Shown: piece after piece, positions 8,692 through 16,639 of the stretch
Position numbering within the stretch: the first letter of the stretch is position 1
Layout of the letters: each line of letters opens with the position of its first letter
Origin: Myxococcota bacterium
GTDB lineage: Bacteria; Myxococcota_A; UBA9160; UBA4427
DNA: 47,597 bases
Direction of reading: 5' to 3'
NCBI GenBank assembly: GCA_029268645.1
Contig: JAQWNI010000247.1
Coordinates: forward strand, 1 to 47,597
Notes under the pieces: generated by a model
Database searches by the model: none
Told to the model about the DNA's origin: nothing
The model's input: the letters and a program-made list of their open reading frames with translations, nothing else
Translations under genes and position numbers: made by a program

Positions 8692-8697
8692 AGTATA
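8692..8697 (-). promoter_or_regulatory. Candidate -10 box for leaderless devC-like transcript
   Basis: TATACT on the minus strand (5 of 6 to consensus) ends nine bases before the ATG of the first DevC-like gene, which lacks a Shine-Dalgarno. If used, transcription would start at or within about three bases of the ATG. No good -35 is visible at 16-18 bases, so the call is tentative. Confidence 0.25.
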
Positions 8698-8801
8698 GAG
8701 GGCTGCGGGTTAAAGGTCCCATAAGCCGGAAGCAAGCCTATGGGGTCGCAATTCCAACCCATTCTCGACGGTCATTTGCATTCAGCTACCGTCCGGCCAC
8801 C

Positions 8802-9893
8802 ATGTACGCCCTTCACGCAGGAAAACAGATCGTGGCTCGAATCCTCATTCTGTGCGCAACAGTTTTGGGGTGCCAGCCCTCGCAAGACGCCGGGGGCCAA
8901 ACACCGGACGGGGACCGGGCGCGCCTTCCACTGGTGGTCGTGATCGCCCTAGACGGGGTACGGCCCGAGGAAGCTTTCGGACCCATCGCTTCAAACCCGA
9001 GCCCATTCGACGTCGGGCAGAACGCCCCGGTCATGCCCTACTTAACCCGACAGTTACCTCAAACCGGATTCATGTTCGGCGCACCCGAAGACGGGTCCGC
9101 ATTGACCCTCGCCAATCCAATGGGCATCAGCATGCCGGGCTACCAGTCGATGTTCATGGGACGAGCGACTTTCTGTGTGAGCAATGAATGCAGTCCGCCT
9201 TCCGGTCAGAATTTCTTTGAGAGGGTTCAGGAATATCACAGCCTCCCAGGCGAAGCCGTCGCGATCTATACCTCTTGGAAAGCCTTGTGTCCCGCCCTCA
9301 ATCCATCTGAAGTTTTTGACGCCCACTGCGGTCAAGACGCCGTCGACCAGCAGTGGCGAACGTTTTTCGAATCGGGTCTCGGCGGAGCGAAGTGGAGCCC
9401 GCCAAAGGAAACGGACGATGCCATCTTCGAAATCGCGATGGAAAGACTCCAGGCGCCCACTTTCCAAGTTCTTTTCCTCGCATTCGACGGAAGCGACGCG
9501 ACGGGACATGCCAATGACTACCCGGGCCATATCGAGACGCTTAAAAAATTCGATCGTTGGATTCAAGCGATCGACGAACAGCTGCGCAAGCTTGAGCAAG
9601 GTGGGCAACCCACCGTCTTGCTGGTCACCACGGACCACGGGCGCGGTGAAGGTGAGCTGTGGAGCGAGCACCGATGGAACGTTCCAGGAACTGGAAAGCT
9701 CTGGCTGTTCGTGCGAGGGCCGGATGGTCTTGAAGCGAAGCGACAGCACTTCGCCGATCCCCTCACGGTTGCAACTGTTCGGCCGACACTCGAGGTACTT
9801 ATGCAAGTCCCTCATGTCAGCGGCTGGCCCTACGAGCGACCTGCAATCACCATCGAAGAGAATCGGACTCAAAGCCCGCCACTCGGGAATTAG
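8802..9893 (+). CDS. Alkaline-phosphatase-superfamily phosphodiesterase-like lipoprotein
   Basis: The 363-residue product has a lipoprotein signal (ARILILCATVLGCQ, Cys24). Active-site landmarks of the alkaline phosphatase/nucleotide pyrophosphatase fold are in order: VVVIALDGVRPEE (metal Asp51), GISMPGYQSMFMG (Ser110 as probable nucleophile), FDGSDATGHANDYP (Asp and His), VTTDHGRGEG (Asp, His) and SEHRWNVPG (His). The PGYQ..F.GR...C..NEC segment resembles the phosphoglyceromutase/type I phosphodiesterase-like subgroup. It should hydrolyse a phosphate or sulfate ester at the outer membrane or periplasm; the substrate is unknown. The ATG lacks a strong ribosome binding site; a GTG ten codons on would also preserve the signal peptide. 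Confidence 0.85.
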   Translation: MYALHAGKQIVARILILCATVLGCQPSQDAGGQTPDGDRARLPLVVVIALDGVRPEEAFGPIASNPSPFDVGQNAPVMPYLTRQLPQTGFMFGAPEDGSALTLANPMGISMPGYQSMFMGRATFCVSNECSPPSGQNFFERVQEYHSLPGEAVAIYTSWKALCPALNPSEVFDAHCGQDAVDQQWRTFFESGLGGAKWSPPKETDDAIFEIAMERLQAPTFQVLFLAFDGSDATGHANDYPGHIETLKKFDRWIQAIDEQLRKLEQGGQPTVLLVTTDHGRGEGELWSEHRWNVPGTGKLWLFVRGPDGLEAKRQHFADPLTVATVRPTLEVLMQVPHVSGWPYERPAITIEENRTQSPPLGN

Positions 9894-9910
9894 GATCCAG
9901 GAGCTTCCGC

Positions 9911-10882
9911 CTAGAAGCGAAGCTTCAATCCGCCGCCCAAGGTCGCAAAGTTGAGGGAGGAAAGGCTCCCGCCTGGCAGCATCACCGCCGCATCCCCGGT
10001 GATCGCGATGGTTTCGGTCAGATACCAGTCCAAACCAGCCGAGACGCGGAAGGTCGCGACCGTCGACTGCCATGTCTCCGTAACCCCATCAGCAATCTTC
10101 GTACGCCCCGTCTTGGCATTCAGGGCGCCAATCCCTAAGCCAACATACGGCTGAAATGAGCCGGTCAGAATGAAAAGTTTACCGTTCGCCGTGACGGAGA
10201 AGCCATTGTAGTAGGCCGTGTACTCGCTTTTGCTCAGGTCGAAGTCTTGAAATCCGTCAAACCGAACCTCGACCTCGAAGCGTTTCGCGAAGTGGTAACC
10301 GATCGCCCCAAAGGCGCCCTGACTATTTTCAGCGCGATAGCTCGTGTCAAAGAGCTGGGGCGCGTAGAACAGGCCTCCACTCAGGTAGAAACCGCTACGC
10401 GAATATCGATGTTCGCGTTCCTGCATGTACTCCGCCAGGGCGGCATTCGCGGCACGGGCTGAGGCAGCGGCGTTTTTCGCCTCCTCCGTGGCTCGATGAA
10501 GGTCTTCAAGAACCTGAGGGGGCACCGCCGCGGGAGCCGCGGCTGCCGGGGCCGCAACAGCGGCCGCCGAGGCAGCTTGGGCGGCAGCCAATGAGGCCTC
10601 GGCGCTCTGGGCAGCCTTCTCGGCCTGGTCCGCAGAGGCTCGGGCCTGCCGCGCCTTTTCCTGTGCATCGTAAGCAGCTGCTTTTAGATCGTTCACTGTG
10701 GGGACCCCAGCGTCTTGTGCGAAGACGGGTGTCACCCAGGCCAACAAGGTAAGAAGAACCCCTAAGGCAAGGCCGATGCGACCGGTTCGCCGCGCTCGGG
10801 ACCTGAGACAGACGCGAGACGATGGCTCACGGCGCGAAGCAGAAGAAAAGTGGCTGTCGATCACGGAGTATTCGATCATCAT
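9911..10882 (-). CDS. Outer-membrane beta-barrel protein with N-terminal coiled coil
   Basis: From the ATG at 10882 (GAGGA five bases upstream) the product has 323 residues. After an unusually long basic N-region comes a signal peptide (GLALGVLLTLLAWVTPVFA, cleaved near residue 55), then an Ala-rich coiled coil (about 62-155: AYDAQEKARQARASADQAEK) with an Ala/Pro linker, then about 160 residues of alternating beta strands with many Tyr/Phe/Gly (SGFYLSGGLFYAP, AFGAIGYHFAKRFEVEVRF, FQPYVGLGIGAL, FRVSAGLDWYL) ending in LKLRF. A terminal Phe is the usual BAM targeting signal. The barrel resembles OmpW/OmpA-type 8-stranded porins. The coiled coil may bridge to peptidoglycan; this is inference. Confidence 0.85.
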   Translation of the reverse strand: MMIEYSVIDSHFSSASRREPSSRVCLRSRARRTGRIGLALGVLLTLLAWVTPVFAQDAGVPTVNDLKAAAYDAQEKARQARASADQAEKAAQSAEASLAAAQAASAAAVAAPAAAAPAAVPPQVLEDLHRATEEAKNAAASARAANAALAEYMQEREHRYSRSGFYLSGGLFYAPQLFDTSYRAENSQGAFGAIGYHFAKRFEVEVRFDGFQDFDLSKSEYTAYYNGFSVTANGKLFILTGSFQPYVGLGIGALNAKTGRTKIADGVTETWQSTVATFRVSAGLDWYLTETIAITGDAAVMLPGGSLSSLNFATLGGGLKLRF

Positions 10883-11151
10883 TTCAGTCCTCGCGCAGCC
10901 CAAGGCGCAGCCGATCCCCCCGCAGACGGCCCATCCCTGGAGTCCTAATGATAGCAGTCGCTGGATGTCCGCGACCCGTCACAACCCCTGCGAAGAGCAC
11001 CGGCAAGAGGTATGCATGTATGAAGCAGGTCTGTAAGACTTACGGATTATCGGGCTGATTCGTGGTCATCAATGATCGCGGCGACTGAGGGGGCCGTACC
11101 GCTCAGCCCTCCCGTCACAATACTGGAAGCAATGATAAGGGAGGAAGAGTA

Positions 11152-11643
11152 ATGGCTGAGGAGGTCGTGATCACCGACGAAATGCGGGGACTGATCGGAA
11201 TTGAGTCCACCCCCTGGATCCACGAGGTGACCACTACGAGCGTTCGCGCATTTGCCCGGGGCGTCGGCTATAGGGATCCCGTGTACTACGACATTGAAGC
11301 CGCCCAAGCGGCGGGCTACCGAAGTCTTCCCTGCCCTCCCACGTATCTCGGTACCCCGGTCTTCATCCCGGGGCAGAGCAGCGAGACCTTTAGTGGGCCA
11401 AAAGACGACGGCCCCACGCTTGAGCACGGTCTACCCAATCTCCTTGACGGCGGCACTGAAACGGAATACCTCGCCGACATCTGCGCGGGAGATACGCTGA
11501 CTGCGTCTTCAAGCATCGTGGATCTATCGATCCGCGAAGGCAAGTCAACCGGAAAGATGCTGATCGTGACCCGGGAAACACGTTGCCTCAATCAGAACGG
11601 CGAGCTGGTCGCTCGTCAGAGCGGTCAGGCTATTTTTTACTAG
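11152..11643 (+). CDS. MaoC-like hydratase subunit (FAS1-like dehydratase domain)
   Basis: The 163-residue product is a hot-dog-fold protein of the FAS1-like/MaoC N-terminal dehydratase family: RAFARGVGYRDPVYYD, CPPTYLGTPVF, GGTETEYLADICAGDTLTASS. At the place of the catalytic G-D-x-N-P-x-H it has GYRDPVYYD, so the Asp/His dyad is missing, as in the structural HadA-type subunits. Its partner is the MaoC protein 63 bases downstream. Together they should hydrate or dehydrate an enoyl-/3-hydroxyacyl thioester. A strong ribosome binding site (AAGGGAGGAAGAGTA) precedes the ATG. Confidence 0.88.
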   Translation: MAEEVVITDEMRGLIGIESTPWIHEVTTTSVRAFARGVGYRDPVYYDIEAAQAAGYRSLPCPPTYLGTPVFIPGQSSETFSGPKDDGPTLEHGLPNLLDGGTETEYLADICAGDTLTASSSIVDLSIREGKSTGKMLIVTRETRCLNQNGELVARQSGQAIFY

Positions 11644-11706
11644 GCAACCGGTGTCGCTCTCGTTTCGCAAACCCTCTGAACCACGACACTAAAAGGAATC
11701 TTCCAA

Positions 11707-12123
11707 ATGGCCCGCACATGGGATTCATTTTCTGAAGGCGATGCTCTTCCGCAACTGACCAAAACGCCCGGCGTCTCCGACTTGGTCAAGTACTCTGCCG
11801 GAGGGGGTGACTTCAACCCGCTCCACCACGATTACGCATTCCCCCAAGCCAAAGCCATTGGTTCCATCATTGTCCATGGCCGCTTTAAATACGCGTGTCT
11901 CGGAGAACTGGTTTCCAATTGGCTCGACCATGGCGGCCGCATTGAGAACATTGCCTGCCAATACCGCGGGATGGATCTACCCGATCAGACCATGACCTGC
12001 GGCGGTGTCGTCAAACGCAAATGGGAAGAGGACGGGAAAAAGCGGGCCGAACTCGAACTCTTTGTTGAAAACAGCTCCGGAAAAAACACGACCCCTGGGA
12101 CGGCGAGAGTCGTCTTTAAATAG
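11707..12123 (+). CDS. MaoC-like hydratase catalytic subunit
   Basis: This 138-residue protein carries the full hydratase-2 motif GGGDFNPLHHDYAFPQAKA, with the catalytic Asp and His, followed by IVHGRFKYACLGELV. It fits the HadB-type partner in a heterodimeric (R)-specific enoyl-CoA or 3-hydroxyacyl-ACP (de)hydratase with the preceding gene. AAAGGA lies before the ATG. The pair points to fatty acyl, steroid side-chain or polyketide-type thioester chemistry; the CaiB/BaiF CoA-transferases less than 1 kb away may supply CoA esters, though they are separated by an oppositely oriented gene. Confidence 0.9.
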   Translation: MARTWDSFSEGDALPQLTKTPGVSDLVKYSAGGGDFNPLHHDYAFPQAKAIGSIIVHGRFKYACLGELVSNWLDHGGRIENIACQYRGMDLPDQTMTCGGVVKRKWEEDGKKRAELELFVENSSGKNTTPGTARVVFK

Positions 12124-12138
12124 ACCAAAGAGAAGCCT

Positions 12139-12822
12139 TTATTCAGTCTGGTAAGGACGCAGCACACCGGGGAGAACGCCAGCGCGTTCCGCCACTGTCA
12201 GTGAGTCTTTCATCTGACAGCGGACTTCACTGTAGTGTTGCCGGGCTTCGTCGCGCGCCTCTCCCAATCGGACGCGCGTCGCTGTCAGGTGCTCTCCTCG
12301 ATACAACGAGGCGCCAAACGCTTCGGTGGCCGTCTGAACGCTCCGATCGGCTGCCCGCACCTGCTGCTGCTTGGCGTTCAGAAACGACTGCCAGGCCGAC
12401 GGATTGGCGCCCTGAGGCGTAGTGAAAGGCGGTACCGACATCTCCGAGCAAGGAGTGGGCTGCCAAATGAGATGATCATTGTTTGGCGCAGAGGACTCCG
12501 CCACGGCCACGTCGCCCAGCGGGGTTCCGAGAGTAGACTGGACGGAGTCCAGTGATTCTCCATGGGCCGCCGGTACAGAATCAAGGGACTCGCTTTCAGC
12601 GAGACGAGAGCCGCCCGGTGTTCCCGAAGTCGCCTGCTCCACATCGTCCAGAGACCGAGACTGGCCTACATCAACCGAATCGAGGCTCATGCTCTGGGGC
12701 CAGCTCGGCAGAGCGGGCAAGAGAACAAGCATCGACCCGAGCCCAGCGGCTGATGCACGAAATCCGAGGCGACGAGACCGCCCGGCGAGAGATCCATTAG
12801 AAAACAATGAGTGGGGAGCCAT
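12139..12822 (-). CDS. Secreted hypothetical protein with SLDSV repeats
   Basis: I do not recognise this 227-residue protein. It has an N-terminal signal peptide (GFRASAAGLGSMLVLLPALP), then about 70 residues with four near-identical SLDSV/SLDDV pentapeptides (after QSM, after QSR, after SE, after HGE) and a fifth degenerate PLGDV, separated by Gly/Thr/Glu-rich spacers. The C-terminal 110 residues are helical and charged (NAKQQQVRAADRSVQTATEA, ARDEARQHYSEVRCQMKD), likely a coiled coil. AGGAGG lies eight bases before the ATG. It converges with the MaoC pair. A periplasmic or surface scaffold role is possible but unproven. Confidence 0.75.
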   Translation of the reverse strand: MAPHSLFSNGSLAGRSRRLGFRASAAGLGSMLVLLPALPSWPQSMSLDSVDVGQSRSLDDVEQATSGTPGGSRLAESESLDSVPAAHGESLDSVQSTLGTPLGDVAVAESSAPNNDHLIWQPTPCSEMSVPPFTTPQGANPSAWQSFLNAKQQQVRAADRSVQTATEAFGASLYRGEHLTATRVRLGEARDEARQHYSEVRCQMKDSLTVAERAGVLPGVLRPYQTE

Positions 12823-12963
12823 CGGGGAAACCTCCTAGTCAGACGCCTCATCGGCCAAAGGCTGGGGAGGCTGTAGCCCGATTCTCCATCCCAAGCTGCG
12901 GTACCGTCATGCTATGCCCCTGGGGCATTTCCATTTCTCTCGGCCCCGCCCGGAGTATTCACG

Positions 12964-15267
12964 GTGCCTCGCCCCACCCTTAAAAAGCTCGAAGAACTCC
13001 AGATCCTTGAAATCGCCGGCGGCTCATCGGGCGCCATCGTGGGGCGATGGTTTGCCGAGCTCGGGGCCCACGTCAGCCGCATCGAAGTACCGGCCGATCA
13101 ATCTGAACACGCGTCGATCGAAGAGAATCGTGCCTCCAACCCGCATCCAAAAATCCAGTCGCTCCAATGGGATGGTCAAGACACCCAATGGCTCACGGAT
13201 CGGACACGGCTCTGCGATGTCATCATCGAAAGTGCCGCACCAGACCCTCTGCGACCGCGAATATCCGAAGACCAAGCCAATCGTGCGGTCCGCGTTCACA
13301 TTTCACCGTTTGATCCGGAGAGTGTTTTTTCATCATGGCGAGCGAACGGCTTCATCAATGAGGCGCTCGCTGGACATCTCCTGCTGAATGGAGAGCCTCA
13401 CCGCGCGCCTTTTGCCCGCGCAGGCGACCTATCGACTCACCAAGCCGCCCTCCACGCCTTCATCGGAGCTCTGTCGGCTCTTGAGCACACCGAGGGCGAC
13501 TCGGGACACCTGGTCCAGGTCAATCATCACGACGGCCTACTCTCGATCCACCAACACACGATGACGATGTGGACACATGGCGGTCATATTCTCAAACGTC
13601 TGGGAAATCGCCAGAGCGGATATTGGCACCCGATGGCGGTCTATCCTTGTCGGGATGGACATATTGTTCTCTGCGCACCAGGCCAGTCGGCGCGGGATCG
13701 ACTTTTGGCCGCCATCGATCGGCCCGAACTTCTCCTCGACCCACGCTTCGCCGACGACATGGCAATTTCTCAACACAAAGATGAATTCGATGAGGAAATC
13801 GGTTCGTGGTTAAACCAAAGAACCCGACGAAAAATCGTGGATCGGCTTCAATCGGCTGGTGTCGCCGTGTCCGCGGTCCAGACTCCCCGAGAAGTTCTGG
13901 CCGATCCACATCTCGTCAACCGGAAGGCTTGGCATGAAGACCAAGCCACGGCTTGCCTTCGCTTGCCGTTTCGTATCGAAGCTTCTAACCCAACCGGAAA
14001 GGAATCACCGGCCGCCCCTGTCCTCAAGGCCGCGACAACCCTAGGCGGTGCACGGGTTTTAGAACTGGGAAGGGTTTGGGCTGGGCCCCTGGCGGGCCGA
14101 ATCCTTTCAGACCTAGGAGCCGACGTCGTCGCCGTCGAAACACCTTCCGGCCGTGGAGGAGCCCGCGTCCCCGACGGCCTTGCGACCACGACCCATCTCT
14201 TTGCAAACAATGAGGTGGGCGATGAACCCTGGAATCACATCGGTTCTGTCAACGCGCTCTTGCGAGGCAAGAGATCTCTGAGTGTCGACCTGCGGCAACC
14301 TCAAGCGATGAGTCTATTGCGGCAGTTGATCAGCGCGACCGACATCCTGATCGAAAACTTATCCCCGGGCAGCAGCTTGGCAAAAAAGCTGACCCCGGAA
14401 TTCCTACGAGCCCTTAATCCGGACCTGATCTTGGTTTCCATATCGGGGCACGGCGCGGAGGGCCCCGATCGAACACACCTCGCCTTTGGACCCAACATCG
14501 AAGCCCGGGCGGGTTTCACTGCTCTAGGCGGCTATCCCAATACAGGTCCCATGCGATCCGGAGTTGCCTGGCCCGATCCGATCGCCGCCTTGACTGCCGT
14601 GGCGGGGACTTTGGTCGCTTTACGGGGCCGACAAAAAATGAACCATCGGAGCATCCAAACTGTGGACGTTTCCATGCTCGAATCCGCCCTCTGGGTGGCG
14701 CCCGATCCCGCCAACATCAGCGACTGCCCCGGACAAGGGTCCCGTCATACGAAGCGGGCCCCCCAAGGCATTTACCCTTGTGCGGGAATCGACCGCTGGA
14801 TTGCCATCAGCATCACGAGCGATCCAGAATGGAAAGCTCTCTGTGCTGTTCTGGATCTTGAGAAAAGATGGTCGCCCTTGACCTTCCACCAGCGTCGAGA
14901 TCGTCACGACGAGATCGATGAAGCCATCGCCACAAAAACTCGACTCCAAGACCGTTGCCCGCTGGCTGAGCGCCTTCAGGCGCAGGGCATCATGGCGAGC
15001 TGGCTGAGCGACGCACGCGACTTGGTTACAAATCAAGAATCAAGCGCAAAGGGATTCTGGATCGACCTCATGGAACCCGGCGGGGCCCAAAATCCTACGC
15101 CGGGGCTCCCGATCCAGATCGACGGCCATTTTCCCGAACATGCTCTTCACGCTCCCCGCCTTGGAGAACACAATCGCGCCGTCCTCGCAGAATGGACCCA
15201 AATGACGAATCTAGAAATGGATCGCATCGAAAAGGCTGGCTTAGTGTCCGATCGCCCTCCTGACTAA
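12964..15267 (+). CDS. Double-length CaiB/BaiF (family III) CoA-transferase
   Basis: Translation from GTG (preceded by CCGGAG) gives 767 residues made of two CaiB/BaiF domains. The N-terminal half begins LQILEIAGGSSGAIVGRWFAELGAHV; the C-terminal half begins ARVLELGRVWAGPLAGRILSDLGADVV with DILIENLSPGS and ILVSISGHGAEGP. The position of the catalytic Asp, which forms an aspartyl-CoA thioester in formyl-CoA transferase, is occupied in both halves (RAGDLSTHQAALHAF and VAWPDPIAALTAVAG). The second half also has VDVSMLESALW. The protein thus resembles a covalent version of the interlocked dimer of this family. The CoA donor and acceptor cannot be inferred. The next CoA-transferase gene follows after 108 bases. 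Confidence 0.9.
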   Translation: MPRPTLKKLEELQILEIAGGSSGAIVGRWFAELGAHVSRIEVPADQSEHASIEENRASNPHPKIQSLQWDGQDTQWLTDRTRLCDVIIESAAPDPLRPRISEDQANRAVRVHISPFDPESVFSSWRANGFINEALAGHLLLNGEPHRAPFARAGDLSTHQAALHAFIGALSALEHTEGDSGHLVQVNHHDGLLSIHQHTMTMWTHGGHILKRLGNRQSGYWHPMAVYPCRDGHIVLCAPGQSARDRLLAAIDRPELLLDPRFADDMAISQHKDEFDEEIGSWLNQRTRRKIVDRLQSAGVAVSAVQTPREVLADPHLVNRKAWHEDQATACLRLPFRIEASNPTGKESPAAPVLKAATTLGGARVLELGRVWAGPLAGRILSDLGADVVAVETPSGRGGARVPDGLATTTHLFANNEVGDEPWNHIGSVNALLRGKRSLSVDLRQPQAMSLLRQLISATDILIENLSPGSSLAKKLTPEFLRALNPDLILVSISGHGAEGPDRTHLAFGPNIEARAGFTALGGYPNTGPMRSGVAWPDPIAALTAVAGTLVALRGRQKMNHRSIQTVDVSMLESALWVAPDPANISDCPGQGSRHTKRAPQGIYPCAGIDRWIAISITSDPEWKALCAVLDLEKRWSPLTFHQRRDRHDEIDEAIATKTRLQDRCPLAERLQAQGIMASWLSDARDLVTNQESSAKGFWIDLMEPGGAQNPTPGLPIQIDGHFPEHALHAPRLGEHNRAVLAEWTQMTNLEMDRIEKAGLVSDRPPD

Positions 15268-15375
15268 ATCGTGTGGGAGGAACGGGCTCGGTTAACCTCT
15301 TTCAAATCCGATCCGAAACGGTGCTCCAAAAACCGTATATCAAGACCCGCAAGAATCTCCAAGGAGAAACCCAGC

Positions 15376-16587
15376 ATGGCCGCACCCCTCCACGGCATTC
15401 GCGTTCTCGAACTCGCCAGTTTCGTCGCGGCCCCTGCTGCGGGAGCGCTCCTTGGAGACCTCGGCGCTGAAGTGATCAAGGTCGAGGTTCCTTGGGGCGA
15501 AATCTATCGGCATAGTACCGCGCGCATGATGGGCGTCGATGTGGATTTTGATCTCAGTGCGCCTTTTCAGATGACGAACCATGGAAAACGCTCGCTCACG
15601 CTCGACCTGGCTCTTCCCCAAGCGCAGGCGGCTTTGCGAAAAGTCGTCGACTCCGCGGATGTGTTGTTAACCAACATGCTTCCGGAGCGGATCGCCCGTT
15701 ATGGACTCGATCCGAAGACACTCCTGGCGGAAAGACCCGAGCTGATCATCGCACGCCTTTCGGGATACGGGGCCGATGGCCCAGAAGCCAATACGCCCGC
15801 CTTCGACTATACGGCCTATTGGGCACGTTCGGGGCTAATGGAGCAGCTGAGAGAAGAAGGCGGTGCTCTTTCCTTCCAGAGGCCTGGCATCGGTGATCAC
15901 TCCGCAGGCATGGCTTTGGCCCTCGCCATCGTCTCCGCTCTTCGCACCCGAGACCAGGATGGGCACGGTCAAATCATCGATGTGGCACTTCAACACATCG
16001 GTTATTACATCTCGGGGAACGATATGACTTGGGCGCTGGCCACCGGCCAATCTCCGCCGAAACATGATCGATCGCACCCCCGAAACCCTCTCTGGAACCA
16101 TTACGCTTGCAGCGACGGCCGATCGGTTTTCCTCGTGATGATCGAGGCCGATCGTTATTGGAAAACTTTCGTCGGAGCCATTGAGCATCCGGAGCTTGCC
16201 GAAGACCCTCGTTTTGCCGACGCCTTTGCGAGGTACCAGAACGCACAAGAGTTAGTCGTGCTTCTCGACAACGTCTTCCAGAAAAAAACAATGGCGCAAT
16301 GGATACAGCAGCTGGAGGGCCATCGATTGATCTGTGCGCCGGTCCGAACCCACGCTGAAGCAGCCGAAGATGAAACGGCTGCCGCTCGAGGTATTTTTCC
16401 GGAGGTGAAGCATCCCCAACAGGGATCATTTCGGACAGTCGCTCCACCATTTTCCATGTCGCGACATGCCATGCCGGGCAATGCCCCAGCTCCGGCGCTG
16501 GGCGCCGACACCGAGGCCGTGCTGCGTGAATCCGGGGTAGACGAGGAAACCATTGCTCTGCTGGTGGCCGCCTCTGCTCGCGACTAA
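15376..16587 (+). CDS. CaiB/BaiF (family III) CoA-transferase
   Basis: The frame is open from 15271, but similarity and an AAGGAG site support ATG at 15376 (MAAPLHGIRVLELASFVAAP), giving 403 residues, normal for the family. Motifs: GALLGDLGAEVIKVE, DVLLTNMLPERIARYGL, IIARLSGYGADGPE, GIGDHSAGMALALAIVSAL with the catalytic Asp, and GQIIDVALQHIGYY. It transfers CoA between carboxylic acids in the cytoplasm. It lies 108 bases downstream of the double CoA-transferase on the same strand and is probably co-expressed. It converges with the selenoprotein-candidate gene. Confidence 0.93.
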   Translation: MAAPLHGIRVLELASFVAAPAAGALLGDLGAEVIKVEVPWGEIYRHSTARMMGVDVDFDLSAPFQMTNHGKRSLTLDLALPQAQAALRKVVDSADVLLTNMLPERIARYGLDPKTLLAERPELIIARLSGYGADGPEANTPAFDYTAYWARSGLMEQLREEGGALSFQRPGIGDHSAGMALALAIVSALRTRDQDGHGQIIDVALQHIGYYISGNDMTWALATGQSPPKHDRSHPRNPLWNHYACSDGRSVFLVMIEADRYWKTFVGAIEHPELAEDPRFADAFARYQNAQELVVLLDNVFQKKTMAQWIQQLEGHRLICAPVRTHAEAAEDETAAARGIFPEVKHPQQGSFRTVAPPFSMSRHAMPGNAPAPALGADTEAVLRESGVDEETIALLVAASARD

Positions 16588-16639
16588 CGGGGACCGGGAT
16601 CCCTGCCGCCGGAAGGGCCTCTCGGCCGCCAGGAGTGAC

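Noticed and set aside
9054-10073. 339-codon minus-strand ORF
   Set aside because: Antisense to the phosphodiesterase gene, whose active-site motifs are clear; the ORF has no family features.
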